A stretch of DNA of 64,000 nucleotides from Amyelois transitella (taxonomy: Eukaryota; Arthropoda; Insecta; Lepidoptera; Pyralidae). Below are positions 44,414 to 56,400 of the stretch, one piece after another (position 1 is the first letter of the stretch; the number at the start of each line of letters is the position of its first letter). A program made the translations under genes and the position numbers. Below the pieces are notes generated by a model. It was not told where the DNA came from. It ran no database searches and saw only the letters and a list, made by a program, of their open reading frames with translations. The stretch is taken from contig NC_083531.1 in the NCBI RefSeq assembly GCF_032362555.1, positions 2,914,001-2,978,000 on the forward strand, in the 5' to 3' direction.

Positions 44414-47400
44414 ATGGACGCCGTCGAGATAGCTTGTGTTATTTATTTTTACTCCCGAAAACAACGAAAGAAATATAAAAAAAGATACTGGATTCATCCT
44501 TTAGGCCTCGGTCTCGAATTTTGCGGGCAGCGGGGTGGCGGCGGCGGCGGCGCGGGAGAGGGGCGGGCAACGCATACCTGTTCTCGAAACCAGCGGGCAG
44601 ATCGCGCGGTACTGTAGCGGTGTAGTGATGTGTTCGTGGTTGTGTTGTCGACATTCGCAAACGAAATGTCTGAAAATCGGCGACAACATCTTTTTGATTC
44701 AAATGTATTCCTAACGCTCGATTTATTGTGGGCAAAAGAAGAAGTGGATCCCTACTATAAGGCAAGGAAAATAAATGGCGAGTTTTATCGAAATTATGAA
44801 GAACAGAGACAAAATCCCGATAAATTCTACGACTACACCAGAATGAGTGTAGAAACTTTTGACTATATTCTAGAAACTATCAAGAGTGATTTACAGTCTG
44901 GAATTAATCCAAAAAGTTTTAGAGGTACATCTCCAGCAGAAAAATTATACATAACGCTTGGGTAAGTAAAACAACGAAATTGTAATTTGTAATTGTATTT
45001 ATTGATAGTTTCAAAAAGGAAGTGTTGTACCTACTAATTTAGTAAATAGTTTGGCATCGGTATTAAGTTCCCAGATACAATAATTTTAATTAAATACCTA
45101 CTACACACTAATCAGCCTTAATTATTTATCTTTGACGAAAAATATAATATAAAAACGTTTCGTATGAAATAAGTAACATAACAGTTTGTCATTTATTTTT
45201 AAAATCACAGTTTTCGTTTGTACTACGATTAATTATTTCTACAATCACAGTTTTCTCACTCATTTACAGTATTTTTATTACAAGGTCGATATACTATGTG
45301 TGTCAGAATGGCGGGTGTACCTCACGGATTTTAATATCTGTTTTGGATTAAAAACGTACCTGATGTGTACCTCAGTGTACCTCTCCTAAAAATCTGTGTA
45401 CCTCCTTCTATGTAAAGATTTTAAATAAAATAGGTACACCCGCCATCCTGACGTCAGGACCGCGGGTGTACTTCTAATTAGCATATGTAGGTAAGTAAAC
45501 TGTATATGTAGATTTGGTACCTCTTGTGTACCTGCAGAAACAAATATTAATTAAATAAAAAATATTAAGGGTGCTGAGAAAATGAAAAAAAAAAATTTTC
45601 TATGACGTCATTTTTAGGGTTACGTACCCAAAGGGTAAAACGGGACCCTATTACTAAGCCTCCACTGTTTGTCTATCTGTCCGTCTGTCTCCAGGCTGTA
45701 AATAAACCGTGATAGCTAGAGAGCTGAAATTTTCACAAATGATGTATTTCTGTTGCCGCTATGACAACAAAAACTAAAAATGATAGTACGGAACCCTTTG
45801 TGCGCGAGTCCGACTCACACTTGGCCGGTTTTTATTACATAAAAATAACTACAGTATTAATAACTTAAAATAAATTAAATTAATGACACCTGTTACAATT
45901 AATTTATTTTTAGTTACTTATACTGTAGTTATTTTTATAAAATAAAAACTACGTCAAAGACAAAAAACTTTTTTTTTTATCATTTTCTCAGCACCCTTAA
46001 TATTTTTTATTTAATTAATATTTGTTTCTGCAGGTACACAAGAGGTACCAAATCTACATATACAGTTTACTTACCTACATATGCTAATTAGAAGTACACC
46101 CGCGGTCCTGACGTCAGGATGGCGGGTGTACCTATTTTATTTAAAATCTTTACATAGAAGGAGGTACACAGATTTTTAGGAGAGGTACACTGAGGTACAC
46201 ATCAGGTACGTTTTTAATCCAAAACAGATATTAAAATCCGTGAGGTACACCCGCCATTCTGACACACATGATATACTTAGTGGTCAGTATAATAATTCCA
46301 CGCTAATCTTAAAACTAAATCTTCTCTCTAAAATTAAAGTTCTCATCTGTACGACGATTAGTTAACTATTTAAATCACAGTTTTGTTATTTATTGACAGT
46401 ATTTTCATTATAAGATTGATATACCTCTATTGTTGAGTACTATACCCATACATATATGATTCATTAGAAGGGTACGTGCTTTCATTTACACTTAACTCAT
46501 CTAGAAGAGCTTGATTAATTTTTTGTCTTACTCTAAACTTTTGAAAGGGCGTGAATTTTTCCATTTGTGGAAGTAAACTCATAAAAAAGTAGTAGTCATC
46601 AGACTTATTCTCATTTCTAGAAGCCTCGTTTCTACTTTGATTTGATAAATCATTTTCCAGCAGTCTTATCCTTTTCCTTTCCAATTCTAAAAATTCAGTT
46701 CTTATGTCATTCGCTGTTCTCTTTTTTCTTGATCGTTGTGACGCAGAAGCTTCTCTTGGAGGCGTAGAAATTTCTTGCAATGATGTAGAAGCTTCTTGAG
46801 AAGAAACAGGAGTAGTGTTGTAAAATGTCGGAAACTTTCCATTAGTGGCGGTCATAAACGAATAAATGTCCGGACAGATTCGACACATATAGACAAATTG
46901 GACATTTTCATTAATTTCGTGTATATACAAGTACTACATAAATCTTAACATTTATCGGCCTTACTCTCACTCACGCACTATTTTAACGCACGGGGATGAC
47001 CCCGTAGCTTCGTCAGCGGCGCGTATGGCGGCGTACCGGGACGTAGTAGGCGTAGTCGCAATATTGGAATCATGCTCTGCATTTGTTGAACTCGAACTAT
47101 ACAGGTTGACTTTTAATTCAACTGCATAAATTTAACTGTTAAGTGTACTCATCTAAAGGATATTTAAAAACGTTGATAGAAAAATATCGGTTCATATTTC
47201 AGAAAGTAGGAAAAAAATAAAAGTATCAAAATCCACGATCCTAAATACGTCATATCACCCCGGGCGGTGGAAAAGCGACGCGTAAGATTCAGAGGTCAAC
47301 GACACAATTCATTCAGAGCTGAGCGATCACGACAACTCTGTACTTTACTTGATCTTGATACTAGAAAAATAATTTATTTTTCAGACATTTATTTACGTGT

Positions 47401-50400
47401 TTAGTTTTAATTTCTTTTTGTAGTATTGGTCTTTAATAAAGCGTGTGACGTAGTTTTTGAGGGTTTTTTAAATGTGAAAATTATGACGTTTAATTTAAAT
47501 AAAAATAGGCTCAAACGGCTCAGAAGCATGGGTATAGTCAATGTTTAAAAGGATGCAGTTGTTTTAAATGTCACCCTGTACAGTGCCTTCAAGACACTCT
47601 TTAAGTACCTAATACTCTACTAGACGCCGAATATTCTCGCGTAATTGCGAAAATGAATGCAAAGATCAAAAGTTCATCAGCGCTCACATTGTTCACTGAC
47701 CGATGGAGGAATATAAAATTGTGTCGAGCCAATTAAATATATTACTGATATTGTATCTATAGTCATCAAGTACATAAAAAACAGACACGTGATTTTGGCT
47801 CAATTCGAGAAAACGCAGATAAGCATTTACGGGAACCTAAAATACTCTTTAAAGCTTCCATGTAAAACAAGGTGGAATAGCATTGTTATAACATTGGAAT
47901 CGTTTATATGAAACAAGGATGCTTTGAGAACACTAGCTATTTGTGATGCTATTGATGTGGTCATTAATATAAAAACAGTTGTATTAGATGAACAATGATG
48001 AACTGATGACAAAATATGGGATGCTCAAGCCGGATTTCGAAAGGGAATGGGATGTACGGATCACGTCTTTTTATTGCGATGCATAGCCGAAAAGTTTTTG
48101 GCAAAGAGTCAAAAAGTTTATTGCTCATTCGTGGATATGGTTTTCCATATCCACGAATGAGCAATGGCCTATGACAGAGTTGAGAGGAATGAATTGTGCT
48201 CAGCACTTTCTATGTGTGCAGTCTCCTAATACGAGCACTGAAATCCTTATTATTATTAACTTATACCCTTAGAGCGCACACTGAGTGGTTTAAGATTGAG
48301 AAAGGCGTTAGGCAAGGATGTGTTGCGACACCATAGCTGTTCAACCTATTTATGGATAGTCGTTTGACAGGTTTGAAAGAGTCCGAAAGTGGATTAAGGA
48401 TGAATGAGTTACTCGTCAAATGTCTGCTCTATGCTGACGACCAGGTAATACTGGCGTCATCAGCTGAAGAGTTACAGGAGATGGTAAACTGTATGCATGA
48501 AGCTTTGAACGAGAAAGGAATGAAAGTGGACGTAAGTAAAACTAATACACTGGTTTTTGAAATGGAGAAAGAAATGACAGCATGTAATATTTTGATTGAA
48601 GGAGAAAAAGTTGAGCAATTGAAAGAGCTTGTATATCTAGGATCAAAGTTTACATCAGATGGCAAGTGTGATAGTGATATTGAAAGGAGAGTGAACGCGG
48701 GAAACATGGTGAATGGAGCTTTGCATGTCTTTATGTGCAGTCAGAAACTTTCCAAAAAGGCTCGACTGGCTGTGCATAGGGGCGTGTTAGTCCCGACATT
48801 AATGTATGGGAGTGAAAGTTGGGTATGGCAAAAGAAGCACGAAAGCAGAATAAATGCAGTGGAAATGAAAGCGTTAAAGAGTATGATGGATATGAAATTG
48901 AGTGACCGGATAAGGAATAGCCTGATAAGGGAATGTTGTGATGTGAAAGAAGATGTAGTTACTGGAATAGAAAAGAGTATGTTAAGATGGTTTGGTCATT
49001 TGGAGAGGATGAATGAAAGCAGGTTGACTATGCAGATATACAAGGAGAGTGTGGAGGGAAAGGTTGGAGTTGGAAGGCCTAGCCGAACGTATCTTGATCA
49101 AATTAAGGACGTCCTGGAAACCGCCGACCTTGCATGAAGAGAGTAATGAATGTGGATGAAGCGAAGGAAGTATGCAGAGATCGTGGCAAGTGGAAAGAGG
49201 TAGTCACTGCCTACGCCTCCGGGAGACTCGCTGCTTCCATAGAAGAAATTAATCATACTTTATAGAAATATATTATTTATCACATTATGCAGCTTACTTA
49301 CATACTGACGAATGTGAAAGAAATTATTCACAAACTAGTGATTTTGAGTCCGTGTTCGAAAGCGAAGATTGCGATAATATTGATAATTTTGCGCTAATAG
49401 TAAATAATACAATATTTTTTATAAGTTTTATTCTTATTCCCTGCCTCGCCGACAATCGCAGAACGGTAACAGCGGAGTTTTGGTTTTATTTTGCTTTTTT
49501 GTGATTAAATGTCATTAAGACATTAAATATTTTGATTTTGTCATTTTTGTCTATTTATGTCTAAAAATGTCCGGACAAATGTCATATAAGTCAATTATGC
49601 TCGGACACTTTCGACAGACACATTGAATGTGACCGACACTTTACAACACTAAACAGGAGCCTCTTGTGAGGATGTAGAAGGTTGTTGTGGATAAATAGAA
49701 GATTCTTCATTATGACCGGTTGTATCTTCTTGAGAGTTTTCTCCAGATATGTCTTCTGTCTCAAACGAATCATTACTTATCTGATTACTTACTTCAGGTC
49801 TGCTTAAATTACCCTCAGTAACATTTGGTACAACTTCATCTTGCAAAAACCTCAATTGAGAAAAATATTGCCAATTTGAGGGTTGATTAACATTTCCGGC
49901 ATCTCCTGATCTAGGGGCAGGATTTTTTTTTAATTCCTTTCTATAGTGATCTTTTAAATTTTTCCATTTCTTCTTTAAATCGGTCACTGAAACAAAGAAC
50001 GAACAGACTATTTATTACATACATAACTTTAACATATACATGCTTTAATTTTCAGGTTTTTGGCGAGTGGGCAGCCTTTCAAAAGACTGTCATTGTCATT
50101 CAGAATGGGAAAAACAACGGTAGCCAACATAGTTTATGGCACTTGTAAAGCTATATGGAAAAATTTGGTACATTTACATATGCCAAAACCGACAGAAGAA
50201 TTATTGAAAAATATAGCGGAAAAATACTATGAAAAATGGCAATTTCCTAATTGCGTTGGTGCTATTGATGGCAAGCACTGTCGAATAAAAAATCCTAAGT
50301 TCGCTGGATCATCGCATTATAATTATAAACATTTCTTTTCGATGCACTTGCAAGCGGTCGCGGATGCTGACAAAAGATTCGTTTGTATAGAAGTTGGAGG

Positions 50401-53400
50401 AAGAGGGAAACAAAGTGATGCAGGGACATTCCATTACTCTAATTTGAACCGTTTACTTCAAAGTAATAACTACAATATACCAGGTCCACAATATCTACCC
50501 ACATCAGATATCGTTCTACCAATGGTTTTTATTGGAGATGAAGGATATCCACTCAAAACATATTTGATGCGACCTTATCCACAAAGCGTACTTAATGCAC
50601 AAAGTGAGTTATTTAATAAGCGATTATCGCGGGCTCGAAAGACTATTGAGTGTGCTTTCGGAATTTTAAGATCCAGATCGCCCATAGAGACAAACAAATG
50701 TCATGCAAGATTACTCATCAAAACTTGCTGTTTGTTGCATAACATTATCCGAGATAAGGACGGTGATAATGACATTGCCTATATTACTGTCAATACGAAT
50801 CAACAAACATTACAAACACGATTACAAACCAACGCCCGGACGTCTTATCAAGCACAATATATACGTGAAAAATTCAAAGAATATTTTGTAAATAATCCCA
50901 TTAGCTACTAATTAATTTGTAAACCATAATAAACATTGTATATAACATAATAAATAATTTTTATATTCACCTACCTTCAATATTCAGTTCGTTTTTTATT
51001 TCTTCCCATAATTGATTAATTATTCTTCTATTTTTATGGTTCACATCTTTGCTGTTCCATATGGGTCTCCTCTCAAAGATTGCCGAAATAATTTGCTCTT
51101 GCACGTCCGAGGACATTTTGAAACGTCACAAAAAAAAGTACAACACTATACTACAATGCAGACGCGCAACACGGGACGGTCACCGCTCGACTGGAGTGCA
51201 CCGCTCGTTGCCCGCCCCCGCGCCGCTCCCGCGCCTCTGTTTTCGAGACCCGGTCCATTTGACGATACGCAAGATCCTGCCGCTCCCGCGCCGCCGCCGC
51301 CGCCGCCCCGCTGCCCGCAAAATTCGAGACCGAGGCCTTACTAGAAACACGCAACGAATTCGGCCAGTTCGCAAGTTGTTTTCAAGAACTGAAGAAGCAC
51401 CAAGATAAATTTTTCGGCTATGTTAGAATGAGTGTTTCGTCATTTGAAGAACTACTAACAGTTTTATATGACACCATCAAAGGACAAGATACTAAATTTC
51501 GTGATTGTATCCAACCCGAAGAGAAATTAGTAATAACATTAAGGTAAGTATGATAAAAATAAAAAAAGTTTTAGTAGTTATTATGTTTTAATTTTAATCG
51601 CAATGTGGGTTTATAATTGAATAAAAAAAGTAGTAAACTATAACTATTACTGAGAATTATTATCATTAAAAAGATCTAGATAATCAGATTCTTGAGATAT
51701 CTGTGAATATGTTGATTCAGGAGACATTACAGATTGTTCTTGATTACATGTTCCACGGTGTGTAGGTGGAACTGAGGGCGGTGGTGGTGGGTTATTATTT
51801 CTAGCAAATGATGGTGTCTGATATCCTTGGGATGGCCCTTGGTTGTAGAATGGTCGTACGTAATCCCAAGTAGAGTTACAGTAGTTGTATCTAGGGCATG
51901 CAATACCGGAAAGTTATCAATACCGGAATTGAGTTTCGGTACTAGAGACCTAATACCGGAATTCCGGTACTGGTACCGGAATTGGCACCATTTGTTTTTA
52001 TTCTATAAATCTATACTTATTATAAGATAACATACATAGTGTGTTTAAATAAAAGAACAATCGTCTATTCAGTCTTTTATTTTCTTCTAATATCAAAATT
52101 AAATTAAATAAAAATTAAATCAACATTCTTTAAACATACTTGAGATCAAATCAAATAAGACATATTTTAAAAATACGTCTCCGACTCCGTGTCGATCTTA
52201 TAACTCTAATATCAAAATTAAATCAAATAAAAATTAAGTCAACATTCGTTAAACATAAGTACTTGAGATCAAATCAAATAAGACATATTTTAAAAATACT
52301 TCTCCGACTCCTTGTCGATCTTATAACTCTAATATCAAAATTAAATCAAATAAAAATTAAGTCAACATTCGTTAAACATACGTCAATACGGATTTAGATC
52401 TGGCCGTAGTACGGAAGATACAGTGTCTGACTTCACTAAATTGGTGGTCTCACAACTAGATTCTAGGAAAAAATGCATTTCCGTATTCCTAGACTTAAAA
52501 AATGCATTTGATACGGTGTCGGTACCAATACTTCTGCAAAAGCTCGAACATATAGGAATACGGGGTGCACCTCTAAAACTGTTTTCAGACTACCTACACG
52601 ATCGGAGACAAAAAGTTAAAGTAGGACAGTTCTTGAGCGAGGATGGGTTGATAACACATGGTGTCCCTCAAGGCAGTGTACTTGGCCCTACTCTTTTTCT
52701 CATTTATATAAATAGCTTATGCGAGTTAAATCTGAGAGGAGGTCAGGTGTTCTCCTATGCAGACGACACAGCCATTGTCTTTTCGGGTGACTCTTGGGAA
52801 AATGTGTATGAGCTCGCAGAACAAGGACTAAAAACAGCTAACAATTGGTTAAAATCTAACATCCTTACCTTAAATATTTCTAAAACTAATTATATTGCCT
52901 TTTCTATTCGTAATGATTCCCAACCACCTGAAAGTTCAACATTAAAGCTTCATGACTGTCGGAGTTCTCAGGAGCCTTGTAGTTGCATGATCATTACCAA
53001 AGTAAAAGCTGCAAAGTACCTTGGTGTAGTAATCGATCAGAACATTAATTGGCATTCCCATGTAGAATCTGTAACGGCTAGAGTAAGGAAACTATCCTGG
53101 ATCTTTAAAAACCTTAGGCACGTAGCTGACATAAAATTATTACGAAAAATTTACATATCTCTTGTTCAATCAATTCTCACATATTGTATCCCAGTATGGG
53201 GTTGTACTGGCAAGTCTAAGCTACTAGAACTAGAACGAGCCCAACGGTCATTACTAAAAATAATGTGCTTTAAGCCTTACCGCTATCCAACACACTCTCT
53301 GTACACCGAAACTAAAGTACTGACTATTAGGCAACTATATATATTACATTCTGTACTCAAACAACACAAATCAATAAAATTTATAAAAGATAACCTAGTT

Positions 53401-56400
53401 AACAGAAGACCAAATATAATCATTCACATAGAAACTGTCAATACTGTGTTTGCATCCAACCAAAACTATAAATTGTCTGTCTATTTGTATAAGTTATTGG
53501 ACAAAAAGGTAGGAATTTACGCTAAAACCCTTTATGATTGTAAATTGGCATTATCATCGTGGTTACAGAACCTAGACTATGACGATACTGAGGCATTGTT
53601 AACTCGTGTGGTTTAAAAGAGACATACAAAATATTGTTTTTAGAATAAAACAATTATTTTTGTTATGTTATTTTTAGATAAGGCATTAAGACATCTGGTG
53701 AAAGAGCGGGACTCATCAGACACAGGTTTTTTCTAACTTAATTGATGGGTCTCTGCTACCTGTGTATTATGTAATACGTTGATTTAATAAAGAATTTTTG
53801 AATTTGAATTTTGAACATAAGTACTTGAGATCAAATAAGACATATTTTAAAAATACTTCTCCGACTCCTTGTCGATCTTATAATTCTGATATCAAAATTA
53901 AATTAAATAAAAAATAAATCAACATTCGTTAAACATAATTGAAATCAAATCAAATAAGATTTATTTTAAAAATACGTCTCCGACTCCGTGTCGATCTTAT
54001 AATTCTAATATCAAAATTAGTAGACAAAAAATAAAAACAATATTTGAACATCTATTTGACAACAAAATCAACAAACATTAAAGATCAAATAGGAACACCT
54101 ACGTTTTTAGTTTACTTGATTTTGGCCAGTAATCTCTGCTCCTGATAATGTGTTCTTAAGAACAATAGTGCGTGCAACATTTTATCAGAAAGTGAGCTTC
54201 GCAGACGGTTACAAAAATAACCGGCGCTCGAAAAGACTCTCTCACTCTCTACACTAGTAGGTAAAATGCACATCAAATATTTATATGCCTCTGTGAGATA
54301 TATCCCTCGTTGCCCTCCATTATCATATATAGCCTTTTCTATTTGGACGAATCCCAAAAGGTCCAAATTGGTGTTAGAAGACTGATCTTTATTCTTGTTA
54401 AATTGTTGACATTTTTCTAGTTCTTTCTCTAGCTGTTCTTGTAATGTCAACGTCAACGATTCCTCAGACCTTTCAAATTGGAGATTAGAGTCACGGCTGT
54501 TGCATGAATCATCCGTTGCGAACGCGGCCGTAGTTTTGTATTTAAGCTGACTTAGTAAATTGACGACAATGTCAGATATTTCATTACTATCAGGTTTGGG
54601 AAAAGTGTCATTATCTGGTTCCGCAAAAAAATCCTCTGCATCATGCAAATAATGAAGCACACCTGCTAATAAAAGCCTTCTTGCTTTTATACGACTTCGC
54701 AAATTCGATGCCAGATTTTTACTTAAAAAAGTGTCCTGTTCATCTAGTTTTTTAAGCATAAACTTTAATGCAGTATCGGCCGTATAGAGCGTCGTTTCAC
54801 GTCGGCATAAAGACATAACTGTCAGTTTTACCACATTCAAGCTGTGATGGATCTCGTTAAGACACTGGATATCATTCTCCGAAAACGAAATATCTGATTT
54901 CCAATCAATTAAAGCTTTCGAAATAGAGTCTTTTAACTTTAAAAATACCCCAATCATATCAGACATGCTCGACCAACGCGTACGACAATCTAGTTGTAAC
55001 TGTATTTCTTTGCCATGTTGCCGGAGTACATAGTCTCGGAGTGTATCTGCTTTGAGTGGTGATTTTCTTACCGACTTTACCAGGCTTCGAACTTTTGATA
55101 TAACTTCCGGATATAACTTTACACTAGCACGAGCAGTGGGAATTTCAATTTGAAAACTACTATCATTTGTTGCCAAATCCTCATCGTCTTCGTAAGTGTC
55201 GTCACTTTCAAATTCCTCATCAGATGTATGGTGAATAATAGGTATTTGAGATCCAAGTTTGTAAAGAGTATCGATAACAGCCAGTTGAATGCCATGAGCG
55301 AGACACAGCTGGTGATATCCTTTGAAATAAGTCCCCATTTTGATCATCACACTTGCCCCGTCAGTGGTTTGACTTATGACGTCGTCATCCACAGAGACTT
55401 TGAATTTTGCAAGATGGTCTCGTAATAATTCAAACGCTTTCTGAGCTGGCATTGAACCACTGATCTTGACGAGACCTAGATTTTTAAAATTAAAACCACC
55501 GAAACCTTTGCTGTGTAAATTTATGTTCATATAGCGCTTATTACGCAAAGACGTCCATTCATCCAATGTCAACGCAAATCTTTCTCCGGCTGTTTTTAAT
55601 TCCAATATTTTGGTAATAGTTGCAGCTTTGACTTCTTCAGCTTGAGTAAATATTATTTTTCCTATTGTATTGGATGATTTGGGCAAATCGTATCCACTTT
55701 TTTTAAATACATTTCTCAAATCTTGGCTCTCCGTTAGAAATCTAAAGGTACACCCATCTAATGCTGCCATTCGGGACACAACTACCTCTATTGAATCACC
55801 GGATCTAAAGAAATCTGTCACGAGTTTTCTCTTTTTTGCGTCTGCTACCGGTAGTTTAGAAGTCCCTGGAGTGATGTCTGGTACACTTATTGATGTAACA
55901 TTTTCATTATCCTCTTCTGTATTTGTTGTATTTAAATATGGGTGTACTGATCGAAAATGCGTATGTAAACCGGTAGTAGAACCACCGCTAATTTTTAATA
56001 TTTTGTGACAAGTTTTGCACTTTGCGCTTTGACCATCACTTGCACGAAGAAAATGATTCCAGATATTAGTGGTTGTTCTCTTGTTAGAGAATTCAAAGTA
56101 TTGAACTTTTTTATTCAAAGTCGACCTAAAACAATAAAAAAAATGCATTTATGATTTTGACATAACAAATATCCAGTTGAATTATTGTTCATTTTTATTT
56201 TAAAGCGACCGACCCCGGCTTCGCAAGGATCCATGTTATATACAACCTTCTTCTTGAATCTAAATCCGTTGCGCAGTTTTTAAGATCTAAGCATACATAG
56301 GGACAGACAGACAGCGGAATGCGACTTTGTTTTATACTAAGTAGTAATTACAAACTTTATGCACAATAACACAAAAACCATCAGAATTCTATACCAGTTT

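Larger units (their letters stand above)
46813..49651 (+). mobile_element. hAT-4 transposon, with a nested LINE
   Basis: Ends TAGTGTTGTAAAATGTCGG (left) and, inward from the right, TAGTGTTGTAAAGTGTCGG, flanked by the 8-bp duplication AACAGGAG (46805-46812 and 49652-49659): clearly hAT. Subterminal ATGTCCGGACA palindromes occur near both ends (46868 and 49567). Plus-strand remnants of a hAT transposase (TDRWRNIK near 47700, LKLPCKTRWNSIVITLESFI near 47850-47910) are interrupted by stops and by the LINE at 48003. It disrupts partner exon 2 of PH-3. Confidence 0.88.
44504..51337 (+). mobile_element. PH-3: PIF/Harbinger transposon
   Basis: TTA duplications at 44501-44503 and 51338-51340. The inverted ends match for about 54 bp: GGCCTCGGTCTCGAATTTTG, then CGGGCAGCGGGG and a (GGC)n block. 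It is inserted in transposase exon 1 of PH-4 so that the duplicated TTA is a leucine codon of that protein. Its own DNA is about 3.0 kb; it has been hit by fold-back M3 (in the transposase intron) and hAT-4 (in partner exon 2). Both genes are otherwise open. Confidence 0.92.

Noticed and set aside
51151-51408. Overlapping Pro/Arg/Ala-rich frames at the right end of PH-3
   Set aside because: They are produced by the GC-rich (GGC)n inverted end and show mirror copies at 44439-44765; not genes.
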